Source: Bacteroides sp. OF04-15BH
GTDB lineage: Bacteria; Bacteroidota; Bacteroidia; Bacteroidales; Bacteroidaceae
NCBI RefSeq assembly: GCF_003477995.1
Contig: NZ_QUEM01000004.1
Span: 62,001-126,000, forward strand
Length of the DNA: 64,000 nucleotides
Direction of reading: 5' to 3'
The position numbers and the translations under genes were made by a program. Below the pieces are notes generated by a model. It saw only the letters and a program-made list of their open reading frames with translations. It was not told the origin of the DNA and made no database searches. How positions within the stretch are numbered: position 1 is the first letter of the stretch; every line of letters starts with the position of its first letter. Positions 10,101 through 17,329 of this stretch are shown piece by piece.

Positions 10101-10317
10101 TTCTTTGGGTACTGGTGTTGTCGGTGGTATGCTCATCGGAACTCTCGCCCTGCTGTTCATGGTACCGGTATTGTTCATCACCTTCGAGTATCTGCAGGAA
10201 AAGATCCGTCCGGCACTTCACGAAGAAGCCAACCAGCAAATCCAGGCTGAGCGCGAGCAGAGCCTGATTGAGCGCAGTGCTCTTAATCCAGAAAACCAGA
10301 AGAAATTAGAAAAATGA
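7105..10317 (+). CDS. RND multidrug efflux pump, AcrB/MexB type (HAE-1)
   Basis: Proton-driven inner-membrane transporter of 1070 residues, full length for HAE-1 pumps. It starts with the usual single helix (FIKRPVLAMSISILTLIVG) and the PVEQYPDIAPP segment, then a periplasmic pore domain, a membrane block with the paired acidic residues of helix 4 (GTVVDDAIVVVEAV, near 405), a second periplasmic domain and a second membrane block. Those Asp residues carry the proton in AcrB. It lies 47 bp after the adaptor and overlaps the outer-membrane gene by 4 bp (ATGA), so the three are translated together. Drugs, bile salts or other amphiphiles are plausible substrates by family knowledge. Confidence 0.97.
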   Translation: MKGNIFIKRPVLAMSISILTLIVGFISLATLPVEQYPDIAPPTVQVSATYTGASADAVMKAVIQPLEESINGVENMTYIQSTATNSGTATIQVFFKQGTDPDMAAVNVQNRVSKAQGLLPAEVTKIGVTTSKRQTSFLQIGALYSPDDRYDKSFLSNYMDINVVPQIKRVEGVGDVMAMGDTYSMRIWLKPDIMAQYGLIPSDVTSVLNEQNLEAPVGALGENSENTFQFTMKYRGRFTDIEQFENIVVRTLPDGNVLRVKDVADVELGNLSYSFDGTMDGHPSCTFMVYQVAGSNATEVNERVSQLLDDISKDLPAGTKFMTLMSSNDFLFASIHEVVETLVIAIILVILVVYFFLQDFKSTLIPSISIIVSLVGTFACLQIAGFSINILTLFALVLAIGTVVDDAIVVVEAVQAKFDVGYKSSYLATKDALSDVTMAVFTCTLVFMAVFVPVTFMGGTSGIFYTQFGVTMATSVGLSCLNALTLCPALCAMWLKPADGNKSAKSFNGRVRAAYNASFNAVMGKYKKGVMAMIHHRWVVWTALVASIVLLVYFMNTTKTGLVPQEDQGTVMVNVSVSPGSTLKQTQKTMDKVENIIKTIPEVDHYSKISGYGFIAGQGTSYGSFIIRLKDWDERPGKDQTSDAVLGKLNMMLQSVKEAQVFAFQPGMIPGYGMGNSIDLKLQDRIGGDVEGFYMNAMKFLGALNQRPEISMAYTSYNINFPQYSVDVDAAKCKRAGISPSSVLDVLGGYCGGIYASNFNQFSKVYRVMIQADPKYRLDENSLNGLYVRNGDQMAPVSQFVTIKKTMGPEVANRFNLFDAIPCNINVADGYSSGQAQKAIEEVASQVLPSRYSYEYAGMSREEAETAGSNNTVFIYGLCIVLIFLILSCLYESFLVPLAVILAVPSGLMGSFLFAKIFGLENNIYLQTGVIMQIGLLAKTAILITEFALERRRQGMGIIEAAYSAAQARLRPILMTVLTMIFGMLPLMFATGAGANGNSSLGTGVVGGMLIGTLALLFMVPVLFITFEYLQEKIRPALHEEANQQIQAEREQSLIERSALNPENQKKLEK

Positions 10318-11678
10318 AAAAAATAGTATTCACACTTGCCACAACTGCCCTGCTGAGCAGTTGTGGTATCTACAGCAACTACGAACGCCCGGCCGACATC
10401 AAGACCGACGGTCTGTATGGAGCCACCGTTGAAGAGTCTGCCGACTCTGCCGGACTGGCTGCCCTGCCCTGGCGTTCTCTGTTCACCGATCCCACCTTGC
10501 AGTCATTGATTGAAAAGGGATTGCAGAACAACACAGACATGCGCACTGCCGCTCTCGGCATTGAAGAGGCCGAAGCCTCACTGAAAGCAGCCAAGCTGTC
10601 CTTCTTCCCGAGCTTTGCCTTTGCCCCCCAGGGCGGTTTCAGCTCAGTAGACTGGGCCAAGGCCAACAAGACCTATACCATTCCATTGAGTGCTTCCTGG
10701 CAGGTAGACATCTTCGGAAGTCTGCGTAACGCCAAAAAGCGCGCTCAGGTACAGCTGGAGAGCAGCAAGGCCTACAAACAGGCAGTACAGACTCAGCTGA
10801 TTGCCACCATCGCCAACTATTACTACACACTGGCCATGCTCGACGAGCAGGTGAATGTCAGCAAGGCTACCGCAGATATCTGGCAGGAAAACATCAAAAC
10901 CTACAAGGCCTTGATGAACGTGGGTCAGACCACTTCTGCAGCCGTAGCACAGGCCGAGGGCAACTACTATAATGTATGCGCTCAGATTGTAGACCTGGAG
11001 CAGCAGATCACCGAAGTGGAAAACAGTTTCTCTACCCTGCTGGGCGAAACCGTTTCATCTATCCAGCGCCAGAGCATCAACGACTGGAAGGCTCCACAGA
11101 CCATCACTGCCGGCATTCCGAGCTACGCACTGGCCAACCGTCCGGATGTAAAGAACGCAGAACTGGCCCTGGCCAGCGCCTTCTATAACACCAACGCTGC
11201 CCGCTCAGCCTTCTATCCGGCTCTGAACCTGACCGGAACACTGGGATGGACCAACGACCTGGGTACCATCGTCAATCCGGGCAAATGGATCTGGCAAACT
11301 GTTGCCAGCCTCACCCAGCCTATCTTCCAGAATGGAAAACTGAGAGCCAATCTCAAAATTTCCAAAGCACAGCAGGAAGAGGCTAAGCTGGCCTTCCAGC
11401 AGACCCTGCTGAATGCCGGTGCTGAGGTGAACACAGCTATCGCCAAGATTCAGAACAACGACGAAAAGGAGAAACTGAACGACAAACAGATTGAATCCAT
11501 GGAACAGGCTGTAAAAAGCACGCAATTGTTGATGCAGAACAGTTCAACCAACTATCTGGAGGTATTGACTGCCCAACAGAGCCTGCTGTCAGCCCAACTC
11601 TCAAAGATCAGTACTCAATTTGCGAAAATTCAAGGTACGATCGAACTCTACCAGGCTCTTGGTGGAGGCGCAGAGTAA
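10314..11678 (+). CDS. Outer-membrane efflux channel lipoprotein (OprM/NodT family)
   Basis: TolC-like channel completing the pump. The signal peptide ends in LSSC with the lipidated Cys at residue 17, typical of NodT-family channels. Two long repeated helical halves are visible (AALGIEEAEASLKAAKLSFFP near 75-95; NAELALASAFYNTNAARSAF near 280-300), as expected from the internal duplication of the family. Length 454 residues is normal. Its start overlaps the pump stop by 4 bp, and a strong terminator follows. Confidence 0.95.
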   Translation: MKKIVFTLATTALLSSCGIYSNYERPADIKTDGLYGATVEESADSAGLAALPWRSLFTDPTLQSLIEKGLQNNTDMRTAALGIEEAEASLKAAKLSFFPSFAFAPQGGFSSVDWAKANKTYTIPLSASWQVDIFGSLRNAKKRAQVQLESSKAYKQAVQTQLIATIANYYYTLAMLDEQVNVSKATADIWQENIKTYKALMNVGQTTSAAVAQAEGNYYNVCAQIVDLEQQITEVENSFSTLLGETVSSIQRQSINDWKAPQTITAGIPSYALANRPDVKNAELALASAFYNTNAARSAFYPALNLTGTLGWTNDLGTIVNPGKWIWQTVASLTQPIFQNGKLRANLKISKAQQEEAKLAFQQTLLNAGAEVNTAIAKIQNNDEKEKLNDKQIESMEQAVKSTQLLMQNSSTNYLEVLTAQQSLLSAQLSKISTQFAKIQGTIELYQALGGGAE

Positions 11679-11680
11679 AA

Positions 11681-11746
11681 ACTTCATATTTTCTCTATTA
11701 CTCACTTCGGAGGACATCTCTTGCAAAAGGATGTCCTCCTTTTTTT
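11681..11746 (+). terminator. Efflux operon terminator, repeat copy 1
   Basis: A 10-bp stem, ggaggacatc (11709-11718) with gatgtcctcc (11730-11739), is followed by a run of T. The 60 bp from 11681 recur after the next gene at 12301-12360 with only 4 mismatches, so this terminator has been duplicated. Confidence 0.88.
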
Positions 11747-11760
11747 AAAAGACCAATCGT

Positions 11761-12282
11761 ATGAAATACCTTGTAGTCATTGACATGCAGTATGACTTTG
11801 TCAGCGGCTCTTTGGGCACACCCGAGGCTGCTGCCATTCTGGACAACGTAAAAAACAAAATTAAAGCCTATCAGGAAGATTCCAAAGGATGCCGCATCCT
11901 TTACACAAAGGACACGCACACCGAAGATTATCTGCATACGCAGGAAGGTCATCATTTGCCCGTAGCACACTGCATCAAAGGAACAAATGGATGGGAAATC
12001 GTCAAGGAACTGCTCATTCCCGGAGCGGAAATCATCGAGAAACCGGCATTCGGCTCTTTGGAACTGGCCGAACGCATTGCCGCAGCGGGCGATGCAGAGA
12101 GCATTGAACTGATAGGTGTCTGCACCGACATCTGTGTGATCTCCAATGCCCTGATATTAAAAGCGCGGCTTCCGGAAGTGCCGATCAGCGTCGATGCCCG
12201 ATGCTGTGCCGGTGTCACTCCCGAAAGCCACGAAAAGGCACTGGCCACCATGCGTATGTGCCAAATAGACATACACGCATAG
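11761..12282 (+). CDS. Isochorismatase-family cysteine hydrolase (nicotinamidase-like)
   Basis: A small alpha/beta hydrolase of 173 residues. The Asp-Lys-Cys triad typical of the family can be placed at D8 (VIDMQ), K94 (EKPAFG) and C125 (CTDICV). A DTH near 51-53 followed by further His residues resembles the metal site of nicotinamidases, so hydrolysis of nicotinamide or a related amide is the best guess. No signal peptide is seen, so it is cytosolic. It sits alone between two copies of the same terminator, which suggests it was inserted as a unit behind the efflux operon. Confidence 0.85.
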   Translation: MKYLVVIDMQYDFVSGSLGTPEAAAILDNVKNKIKAYQEDSKGCRILYTKDTHTEDYLHTQEGHHLPVAHCIKGTNGWEIVKELLIPGAEIIEKPAFGSLELAERIAAAGDAESIELIGVCTDICVISNALILKARLPEVPISVDARCCAGVTPESHEKALATMRMCQIDIHA

Positions 12283-12300
12283 CACTCACGATAACACCTG

Positions 12301-12364
12301 ACTTCATATTTTCTCTATGAGCCACTTCGGAGGACATTTCTTGCAAAAGGATGTCCTCCTTTTT
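12301..12364 (+). terminator. Terminator of isochorismatase gene, repeat copy 2
   Basis: The stem ggaggacat (12329-12337) with atgtcctcc (12351-12359) ends in a T tract. 56 of 60 positions match 11681-11740, including the sequence 5' of the hairpin, which plays no obvious part in termination. That points to duplication and not convergence. Confidence 0.88.
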
Positions 12365-12875
12365 GTAAGTAAACCGACCACGCCCCAAACCAACTGTCAT
12401 TTTTTTTCAGTCAATATAATAAGATCAGGCAACCTAAAATGTTCTATTTTATCGGATCGACTTATTTCTAAAAGATTGCCCGTTGTATCAACATACAATC
12501 CAAATACACATCCCTATACCGTTAAATTATGCTTACAATAAAGGAAAAAGAAAGATTTCCCTATTCTCTTATAATATAATTCATGCAAAAACGTTATTGA
12601 CTGTTAATATAGAATAATCGAAAGATTAAAATGCCTATCTTTGTAGAAATTTAAATTCTAGATTTAAGTGAAACAATATTCGAATCCAAGATATTGTGCA
12701 AACGACAAGAAATATGAAAGTAGACTTCATGTCCACTCCGATTATTATTCAGGCCTTGTAAAGATGAAACGAACTTAAGGAGTCCTATAATATCCGGAGC
12801 ATACACAAATGCCAGAAATAACAGGCCCAATATACGAAGAAAATATCAATAAAGTTTGAAGAAAACAGGAACCAA
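12365..12875 (+). other. long upstream region of the left polysaccharide cluster
   Basis: About 510 bp of AT-rich DNA with no credible gene. It contains a -7 box (12636-12643), an AT palindrome ttaaat/atttaa (12651-12667) and a small hairpin acaatat/atattgt (12673-12697) that would lie in the leader RNA. I looked for long inverted repeats flanking the promoter, as in the invertible capsule promoters of Bacteroides fragilis, and found none. Confidence 0.5.
12636..12643 (+). promoter_or_regulatory. -7 box of the left polysaccharide operon
   Basis: TATCTTTG matches TAnnTTTG and would give an untranslated leader of about 230 nt before the flippase. Long leaders are usual for Bacteroides capsule operons, where NusG-like UpxY proteins act on them, but no UpxY or UpxZ gene is present in this window. 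Confidence 0.5.
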
Positions 12876-14312
12876 ATGGAGAAAGAATCGCTAAAGAAAA
12901 AGACCGTAAACGGTGTTATATGGAGTGCAATAGACCGTTTCTCAACCCAAGGTATACAGTTTGTTTTCAGTATACTTATTGCACGCCTTTTAATGCCTTC
13001 AGATTATGGTGTAATAGCTATGCTCGGTATATTTCTTGCAGTTTCCAATACTTTTATTGATAGCGGTTTTGGAACTGCACTGGTTCAGAAAGCAAACCGC
13101 ACTGAAACTGACTTTTCAACCGTTTTCTATTTCAATATAGTAGTAGCAATAATCTTTTATGCCTTATTATGGCTAGCATCACCTTATATTGCCTCATTCT
13201 ATAATATCCCCATGCTTAAGGATGTTACTCGGGTTGTTGCGCTGACTTTGGTATTCTCCGCATTAGGAGGAATACAGAACGCCAAACTGTCAATCGCCAT
13301 AAATTTCAAAACACGGGCTATAATTTCCTTAATATCAGCATTGTCTACCGGTTTCATGGGTCTTTATCTGGCATATAGGGGATATGGAGCCTGGGCTTTG
13401 GTTTTTCAGATGGTCTTTTCGTCACTGCTTAATACAATCCTGCTATGGTGTTTTGTGCGCTGGATGCCCAGCCTAGTGTTTTCCTGGCAGTCTTTCAGAC
13501 AATTGTTTTCATTCGGCTCAAAGTTGCTGGCATCTGCTTTACTGGATACCATCTATAATAATGTATACACACTGGTAATCGGAAAAGTATATTCCTCATC
13601 CTCATTAGGACTTTACTCCCGTGCATCAGGACTGGCACAATACCCGTCCTCCAATATTACCGGGGTGCTGCAAAGCGTTACCTTCCCTGTACTATGCTCT
13701 ATCCAGAATGACGAAGAACGCCTTGCCGATGCTTATAAAAGATTTATACGTATGTCTGCTTTTGTTGTGTTCCCGCTGATGATTGGTTTGGCTTCTGTTG
13801 CTGAACCTTTTATAAGAGTTGTGCTTACTGACAAGTGGGAAGGCGCCATATATCTGTTGCAGATCGTATGTTTTTCAATGATGTGGTATCCCATCCATGC
13901 GATAAATCTCAATATACTTCAGGTTAAAGGCCGTTCAGACTATTTTCTAAAGCTTGAGATCATTAAAAAAATTCAGGGAGTGTGCATCTTGTGTATCACA
14001 GTGCCCATAAGCATTGTGGCCATGTGTTATGGCAGTATTGCATCCTCACTACTGTCATTGGTCTGGAATACATACTATACCAAACGGCTTATAGGATATG
14101 GATTCTTAAGTCAGATAAAAGATTTACTACCTATCATTATACATTCACTCCTTATGGGAGGTATCGTATTGTTGGTTACACATTTCATTGAAGTAATGTG
14201 GATCAAACTTTTTGCAGGAATCCTTGCAGGAGGAATATACTATATATTAGGAGCATATATCATGCATTTTGATGAACTTAAAGAGGTTTTGGCAATCATA
14301 AAAAGAAAATAA
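12876..14312 (+). CDS. Polysaccharide flippase (Wzx/MOP, PST family)
   Basis: A 478-residue integral membrane protein with 12 or more hydrophobic segments and the N-terminal pattern of PST-type oligosaccharide exporters (LKKKTVNGVIWSAIDRFSTQ, then RLLMPSDYGVIAML). It flips lipid-linked repeat units across the inner membrane. It is the only flippase in the window, so it probably also serves the glycosyltransferases encoded on the opposite strand further right. It opens the left polysaccharide operon and lies 4 bp before the aminotransferase gene. Confidence 0.93.
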   Translation: MEKESLKKKTVNGVIWSAIDRFSTQGIQFVFSILIARLLMPSDYGVIAMLGIFLAVSNTFIDSGFGTALVQKANRTETDFSTVFYFNIVVAIIFYALLWLASPYIASFYNIPMLKDVTRVVALTLVFSALGGIQNAKLSIAINFKTRAIISLISALSTGFMGLYLAYRGYGAWALVFQMVFSSLLNTILLWCFVRWMPSLVFSWQSFRQLFSFGSKLLASALLDTIYNNVYTLVIGKVYSSSSLGLYSRASGLAQYPSSNITGVLQSVTFPVLCSIQNDEERLADAYKRFIRMSAFVVFPLMIGLASVAEPFIRVVLTDKWEGAIYLLQIVCFSMMWYPIHAINLNILQVKGRSDYFLKLEIIKKIQGVCILCITVPISIVAMCYGSIASSLLSLVWNTYYTKRLIGYGFLSQIKDLLPIIIHSLLMGGIVLLVTHFIEVMWIKLFAGILAGGIYYILGAYIMHFDELKEVLAIIKRK

Positions 14313-14316
14313 AAAT

Positions 14317-15426
14317 ATGGCAGAGAAACAGATAACGGTGACATCCCCTTTGATGCCATCTTTAGAAGAATTCAACGTATATCTTGAAGATATATGGAAA
14401 AGAAAATGGATCACCAATAATGGCCACTACCATCAGGAACTTGAAAAGGCCCTTTGCGACTACCTCGGAGTTCCGTTTATCAGTCTTTTCACAAACGGAA
14501 CACTTCCGCTGATTACAGCCTTGCAGGCATTGCGCATAACTGGAGAAGTAATCACAACCCCATTCAGTTTTGTTGCCACAACGCATTCGCTATGGTGGAA
14601 CGGCATCAAGCCAGTTTTTGTCGATATAGATCCTGTTACCTGTAATCTGGATCCTGAAAAAATTGAAGCAGCTATAACTCCACGAACTACAGCAATTATG
14701 CCGGTGCATGTATATGGCAATCCATGCGACACCCAAAAAATTCAGGAAATAGCTGATAAATATGGATTGAAAGTAATATACGACGCAGCTCACGCCTTTG
14801 GAGTAAAAGTAAACGGAGAGTCTATACTTAATGCCGGCGATATGTCCACGCTTAGTTTTCACGCCACTAAAGTGTATAACACCATTGAGGGCGGAGCATT
14901 GATCATGCACGACGAACAAACCAAGAAACGCATAGACTACCTGAAGAATTTTGGATTTGCCGGAGAAACCACCGTTGTTGCTCCAGGTATAAACAGCAAG
15001 ATGGACGAAGTGCGTGCAGCCTACGGACTTCTGAATCTGAAGCAAGTAGACAAGGCCATAGAATGCCGTAAACATGTTGCGGAATTTTATCGCGAAGCGC
15101 TGAAAGACGTTAAAGGAATAACCTTTTTCAATGATATTGCAGGTGTAAAGCACAATTATGCTTATTTCCCGATATTTGTAGATGCAGAACAATATGGCAT
15201 GACCCGTGATGAACTGTATTTTAAAATGAAAGAGCATAATGTTCTGGGACGAAGATATTTCTATCCTCTAATCAGCGAATTCAGTACTTACCGAGGATTA
15301 GAAAGTGCGAAACCTGAAAATTTAGTCAATGCACACTGGATGGCAAATTCCGTAATTTGCTTGCCAATGCATCATGATCTTAGCAATAAAGAACTTCAAA
15401 AAATATTAGAGCAAATTATCGTTTAA
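14317..15426 (+). CDS. DegT/DnrJ-family sugar nucleotide aminotransferase (VioA-like)
   Basis: PLP-dependent enzyme that converts a nucleotide-linked keto sugar to an amino sugar. The Schiff-base lysine lies in SFHATKVYNTIEGG near residue 185, and the PLP-contacting Asp is in IYDAAHAFGV near 157. The N-terminal stretch (WITNNGHYHQELEKALCDYL, TNGTLPLITALQALR) reminds me strongly of VioA, which makes dTDP-4-amino-4,6-dideoxyglucose. I infer a 4-amino-6-deoxy sugar product but cannot prove the sugar. No dTDP-glucose synthase or dehydratase genes are in the window, so the precursor would come from elsewhere. Confidence 0.88.
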   Translation: MAEKQITVTSPLMPSLEEFNVYLEDIWKRKWITNNGHYHQELEKALCDYLGVPFISLFTNGTLPLITALQALRITGEVITTPFSFVATTHSLWWNGIKPVFVDIDPVTCNLDPEKIEAAITPRTTAIMPVHVYGNPCDTQKIQEIADKYGLKVIYDAAHAFGVKVNGESILNAGDMSTLSFHATKVYNTIEGGALIMHDEQTKKRIDYLKNFGFAGETTVVAPGINSKMDEVRAAYGLLNLKQVDKAIECRKHVAEFYREALKDVKGITFFNDIAGVKHNYAYFPIFVDAEQYGMTRDELYFKMKEHNVLGRRYFYPLISEFSTYRGLESAKPENLVNAHWMANSVICLPMHHDLSNKELQKILEQIIV

Positions 15427-15429
15427 TTT

Positions 15430-16071
15430 ATGAAACAGTTAATCATAATTGGAGCACGAGGTTGGGGACGCGAAGTATATGCCTCCTTTAAAGAAACTGA
15501 AGATGTAAAAAGTGGAAAGATTACAATTAAAGGTTTTTTAGATTCAAAAGCTGATGCTTTTGAAAACTTAAGAGGGAAATATCCTCCAATACTTTGTTCC
15601 CCGGAAGATTACGAAATACAATCAGACGATATATTTTTTGTAGCTATGGGAGATCCCAAATGGCGAAAACATTATGCAGAAATGTTTGAATTAAAAGGAG
15701 CTCATTTCTATACATATATAAGTCCTGATGCCTTTGTAAATCAAACGGCTTTAATTGGTGAAGGTTCTTATGTTGCTCGTTGGTGCGCTGTTTCGGATAA
15801 TGTAAAGTTAGGGAAACACACCCTTGTTCATCCATATACTTGCATAGGACATGATGCTGAAGTACATGATTACGGAACACTTTTGACCGGTGTTTTTATG
15901 GGAGGAGGAGCAATTGTAGGAGAAGAATCTCAGATGAGTCCCAAGTCAATGATTATACCACATAAAAAAATTGGCCGCAATGTTATGGTTGGTGCAGGTA
16001 GTGTGGTTATTCGTAATGTAAAAGATGACACAAGCGTACATGGAAACCCTGCTAAAAAGATAGAAATGTAA
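15430..16071 (+). CDS. NeuD/PglD-like sugar acyltransferase
   Basis: A 213-residue left-handed beta-helix enzyme. The N-terminus has a Rossmann-like segment (LIIIGARGWGREVYASF), and the second half shows hexapeptide repeats (LIGEGSYVARWCAVSDNVKLG, split over several turns) ending in VGAGSVVIRNVKDDTSVHGNPAKKI. Family members N-acylate amino sugars made by the neighbouring aminotransferase (PglD, VioB) or O-acetylate sialic acid (NeuD). Because the next genes build an acyl-ACP, the donor here may be acyl-ACP and not acetyl-CoA; that is inference. Confidence 0.85.
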   Translation: MKQLIIIGARGWGREVYASFKETEDVKSGKITIKGFLDSKADAFENLRGKYPPILCSPEDYEIQSDDIFFVAMGDPKWRKHYAEMFELKGAHFYTYISPDAFVNQTALIGEGSYVARWCAVSDNVKLGKHTLVHPYTCIGHDAEVHDYGTLLTGVFMGGGAIVGEESQMSPKSMIIPHKKIGRNVMVGAGSVVIRNVKDDTSVHGNPAKKIEM

Positions 16072-16092
16072 AATATTAAATAAAAGATTAAC

Positions 16093-16329
16093 ATGAAAAC
16101 AATTGATGAATTTGTAGAGCTTTTTGGTGAGTTATTTGACGACATTGATACCAGCAATTTTACCCCCGAGACGAATTTCCGTGATAACGATGAATGGTCT
16201 TCTTTGATTGCTTTGTCTGTAATAGCTATGGTTGATGACGAGTTTGATGTAACGCTTGTTGGTAATGACATAAAGAATGCAACAACCATTGCAGATATTT
16301 ATAATTGTATCGTAGCAAAATCAGAATGA
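16093..16329 (+). CDS. Acyl carrier protein 1
   Basis: A 78-residue acidic four-helix protein. The phosphopantetheine attachment site appears as the second Ser of DEWSSLIAL near residue 37, in place of the usual DSL. The residues around it (FRDNDEWSSL, DEFDVTL) fit dedicated ACPs of polysaccharide clusters and not the housekeeping ACP. Its stop codon overlaps the start of the following dehydrogenase (ATGA), indicating coupled translation. Confidence 0.85.
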   Translation: MKTIDEFVELFGELFDDIDTSNFTPETNFRDNDEWSSLIALSVIAMVDDEFDVTLVGNDIKNATTIADIYNCIVAKSE

Positions 16330-17072
16330 AGAATCCTTTTTCTTTACAAGGTAAAACAATCTTAGTGACAGGAGCGTCATCAGGAATTGGCCGACAGACA
16401 GCGATTGAATGTTCCCGAATGGGAGCATCAGTCGTTTTGTCTGCTCGAAATGTGGAGCGTCTTCAAGAAACCTACTCTCAATTAGAAGGTGAAGGTCATT
16501 TGATACTGCCTGCTGATTTGCTTGATACTGTTCAAATAGAATCTTTAGTATCCTCTTTACCAGAAGTAAACGGTATTGTTCTTTGCTGTGGCAAAGGATT
16601 AACATTGCCGATGCAGTTTGCTACCCGGGACAAATTTGATGATATTTTCAATATCAATTTGTTTGCACCGTTTGAGCTGTTACGACTAATCTATAAAAAG
16701 AAAAAAATCCAAAAACAGGGTAGCATTGTAACATTAGCTTCTTTAGGAGGAACTCAAATATTTAGCGGCAGAAATGGAATATACGGAGCTTCTAAAGCAG
16801 CTCTAAATTCTGTAATGATGTTTTGCGCAAAAGAATTTTCTTCTAGAAGAATTCGAGTAAATTGTATTTGTCCTGGAATGGTTGATACTCCCCTAATTCA
16901 TAGAGGCACTGTTACAGAAGAACAACTTCAAGAAAATGAAAAACTTTATCCGTTAGGTAGATATGGGAAGCCTGAAGATATAGCGTATGCCGCAGTTTAT
17001 TTATTAAGTGATGCAGCATCTTGGATTACAGGTCAACAATTGGTACTTGATGGAGGAATTTCAATAAAATAA
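16326..17072 (+). CDS. Short-chain dehydrogenase/reductase (FabG-like)
   Basis: NAD(P)-dependent oxidoreductase of 248 residues. The cofactor motif GASSGIG is at about residues 15-21, the catalytic Ser near 138 (LASLGG) and YxxxK as YGASK near 152. The C-terminal LDGGISIK is typical. FabG-type enzymes reduce 3-ketoacyl-ACP to 3-hydroxyacyl-ACP. Lying between two ACP genes, it is best read as the ketoreductase of a small acyl-building module. I chose the ATG that overlaps the preceding ACP stop by 4 bp; an upstream in-frame ATG would put the start inside that gene. Confidence 0.9.
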   Translation: MKNPFSLQGKTILVTGASSGIGRQTAIECSRMGASVVLSARNVERLQETYSQLEGEGHLILPADLLDTVQIESLVSSLPEVNGIVLCCGKGLTLPMQFATRDKFDDIFNINLFAPFELLRLIYKKKKIQKQGSIVTLASLGGTQIFSGRNGIYGASKAALNSVMMFCAKEFSSRRIRVNCICPGMVDTPLIHRGTVTEEQLQENEKLYPLGRYGKPEDIAYAAVYLLSDAASWITGQQLVLDGGISIK

Positions 17073-17090
17073 CAATAAAATTAACTATAA

Positions 17091-17324
17091 ATGAATATTC
17101 AAGAACAAATAAAACAAATTGTAGCAGAATGTCTGGAACTAGATGTGAACACATTAGATTGTGATCAGGATTTTTTCGATATGGATGGTTATGATTCTAT
17201 GAGAAGCGTAATGATTCTATCTAAAATCGAAGATACTTTTGACGTCATTGTTCCCGAAGAAGATATTTTTGATATTACAAATATTAATCAGTGGGTTGCT
17301 GAAATCGAAAAAATAAAAGGATAG
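17091..17324 (+). CDS. Acyl carrier protein 2
   Basis: A second ACP of 77 residues with the attachment serine in GYDSMRSVMI near residue 36, a better match to the DS(L/M) signature than the first ACP. The two ACPs differ clearly in sequence, so they are not a recent duplication and may load different acyl groups or serve different partners. It is followed 5 bp later by the acyl-activating enzyme. Confidence 0.88.
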   Translation: MNIQEQIKQIVAECLELDVNTLDCDQDFFDMDGYDSMRSVMILSKIEDTFDVIVPEEDIFDITNINQWVAEIEKIKG

Positions 17325-17329
17325 TAAAC

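Noticed and set aside
12430..12875. Invertible capsule promoter
   Set aside because: No long inverted repeats flank the -7 box and no serine or tyrosine invertase gene is nearby.
16305..16326. Upstream ATG of the short-chain dehydrogenase
   Set aside because: It would add 7 residues inside the ACP gene; the ATGA overlap at 16326 is the better start and family sequence begins there.
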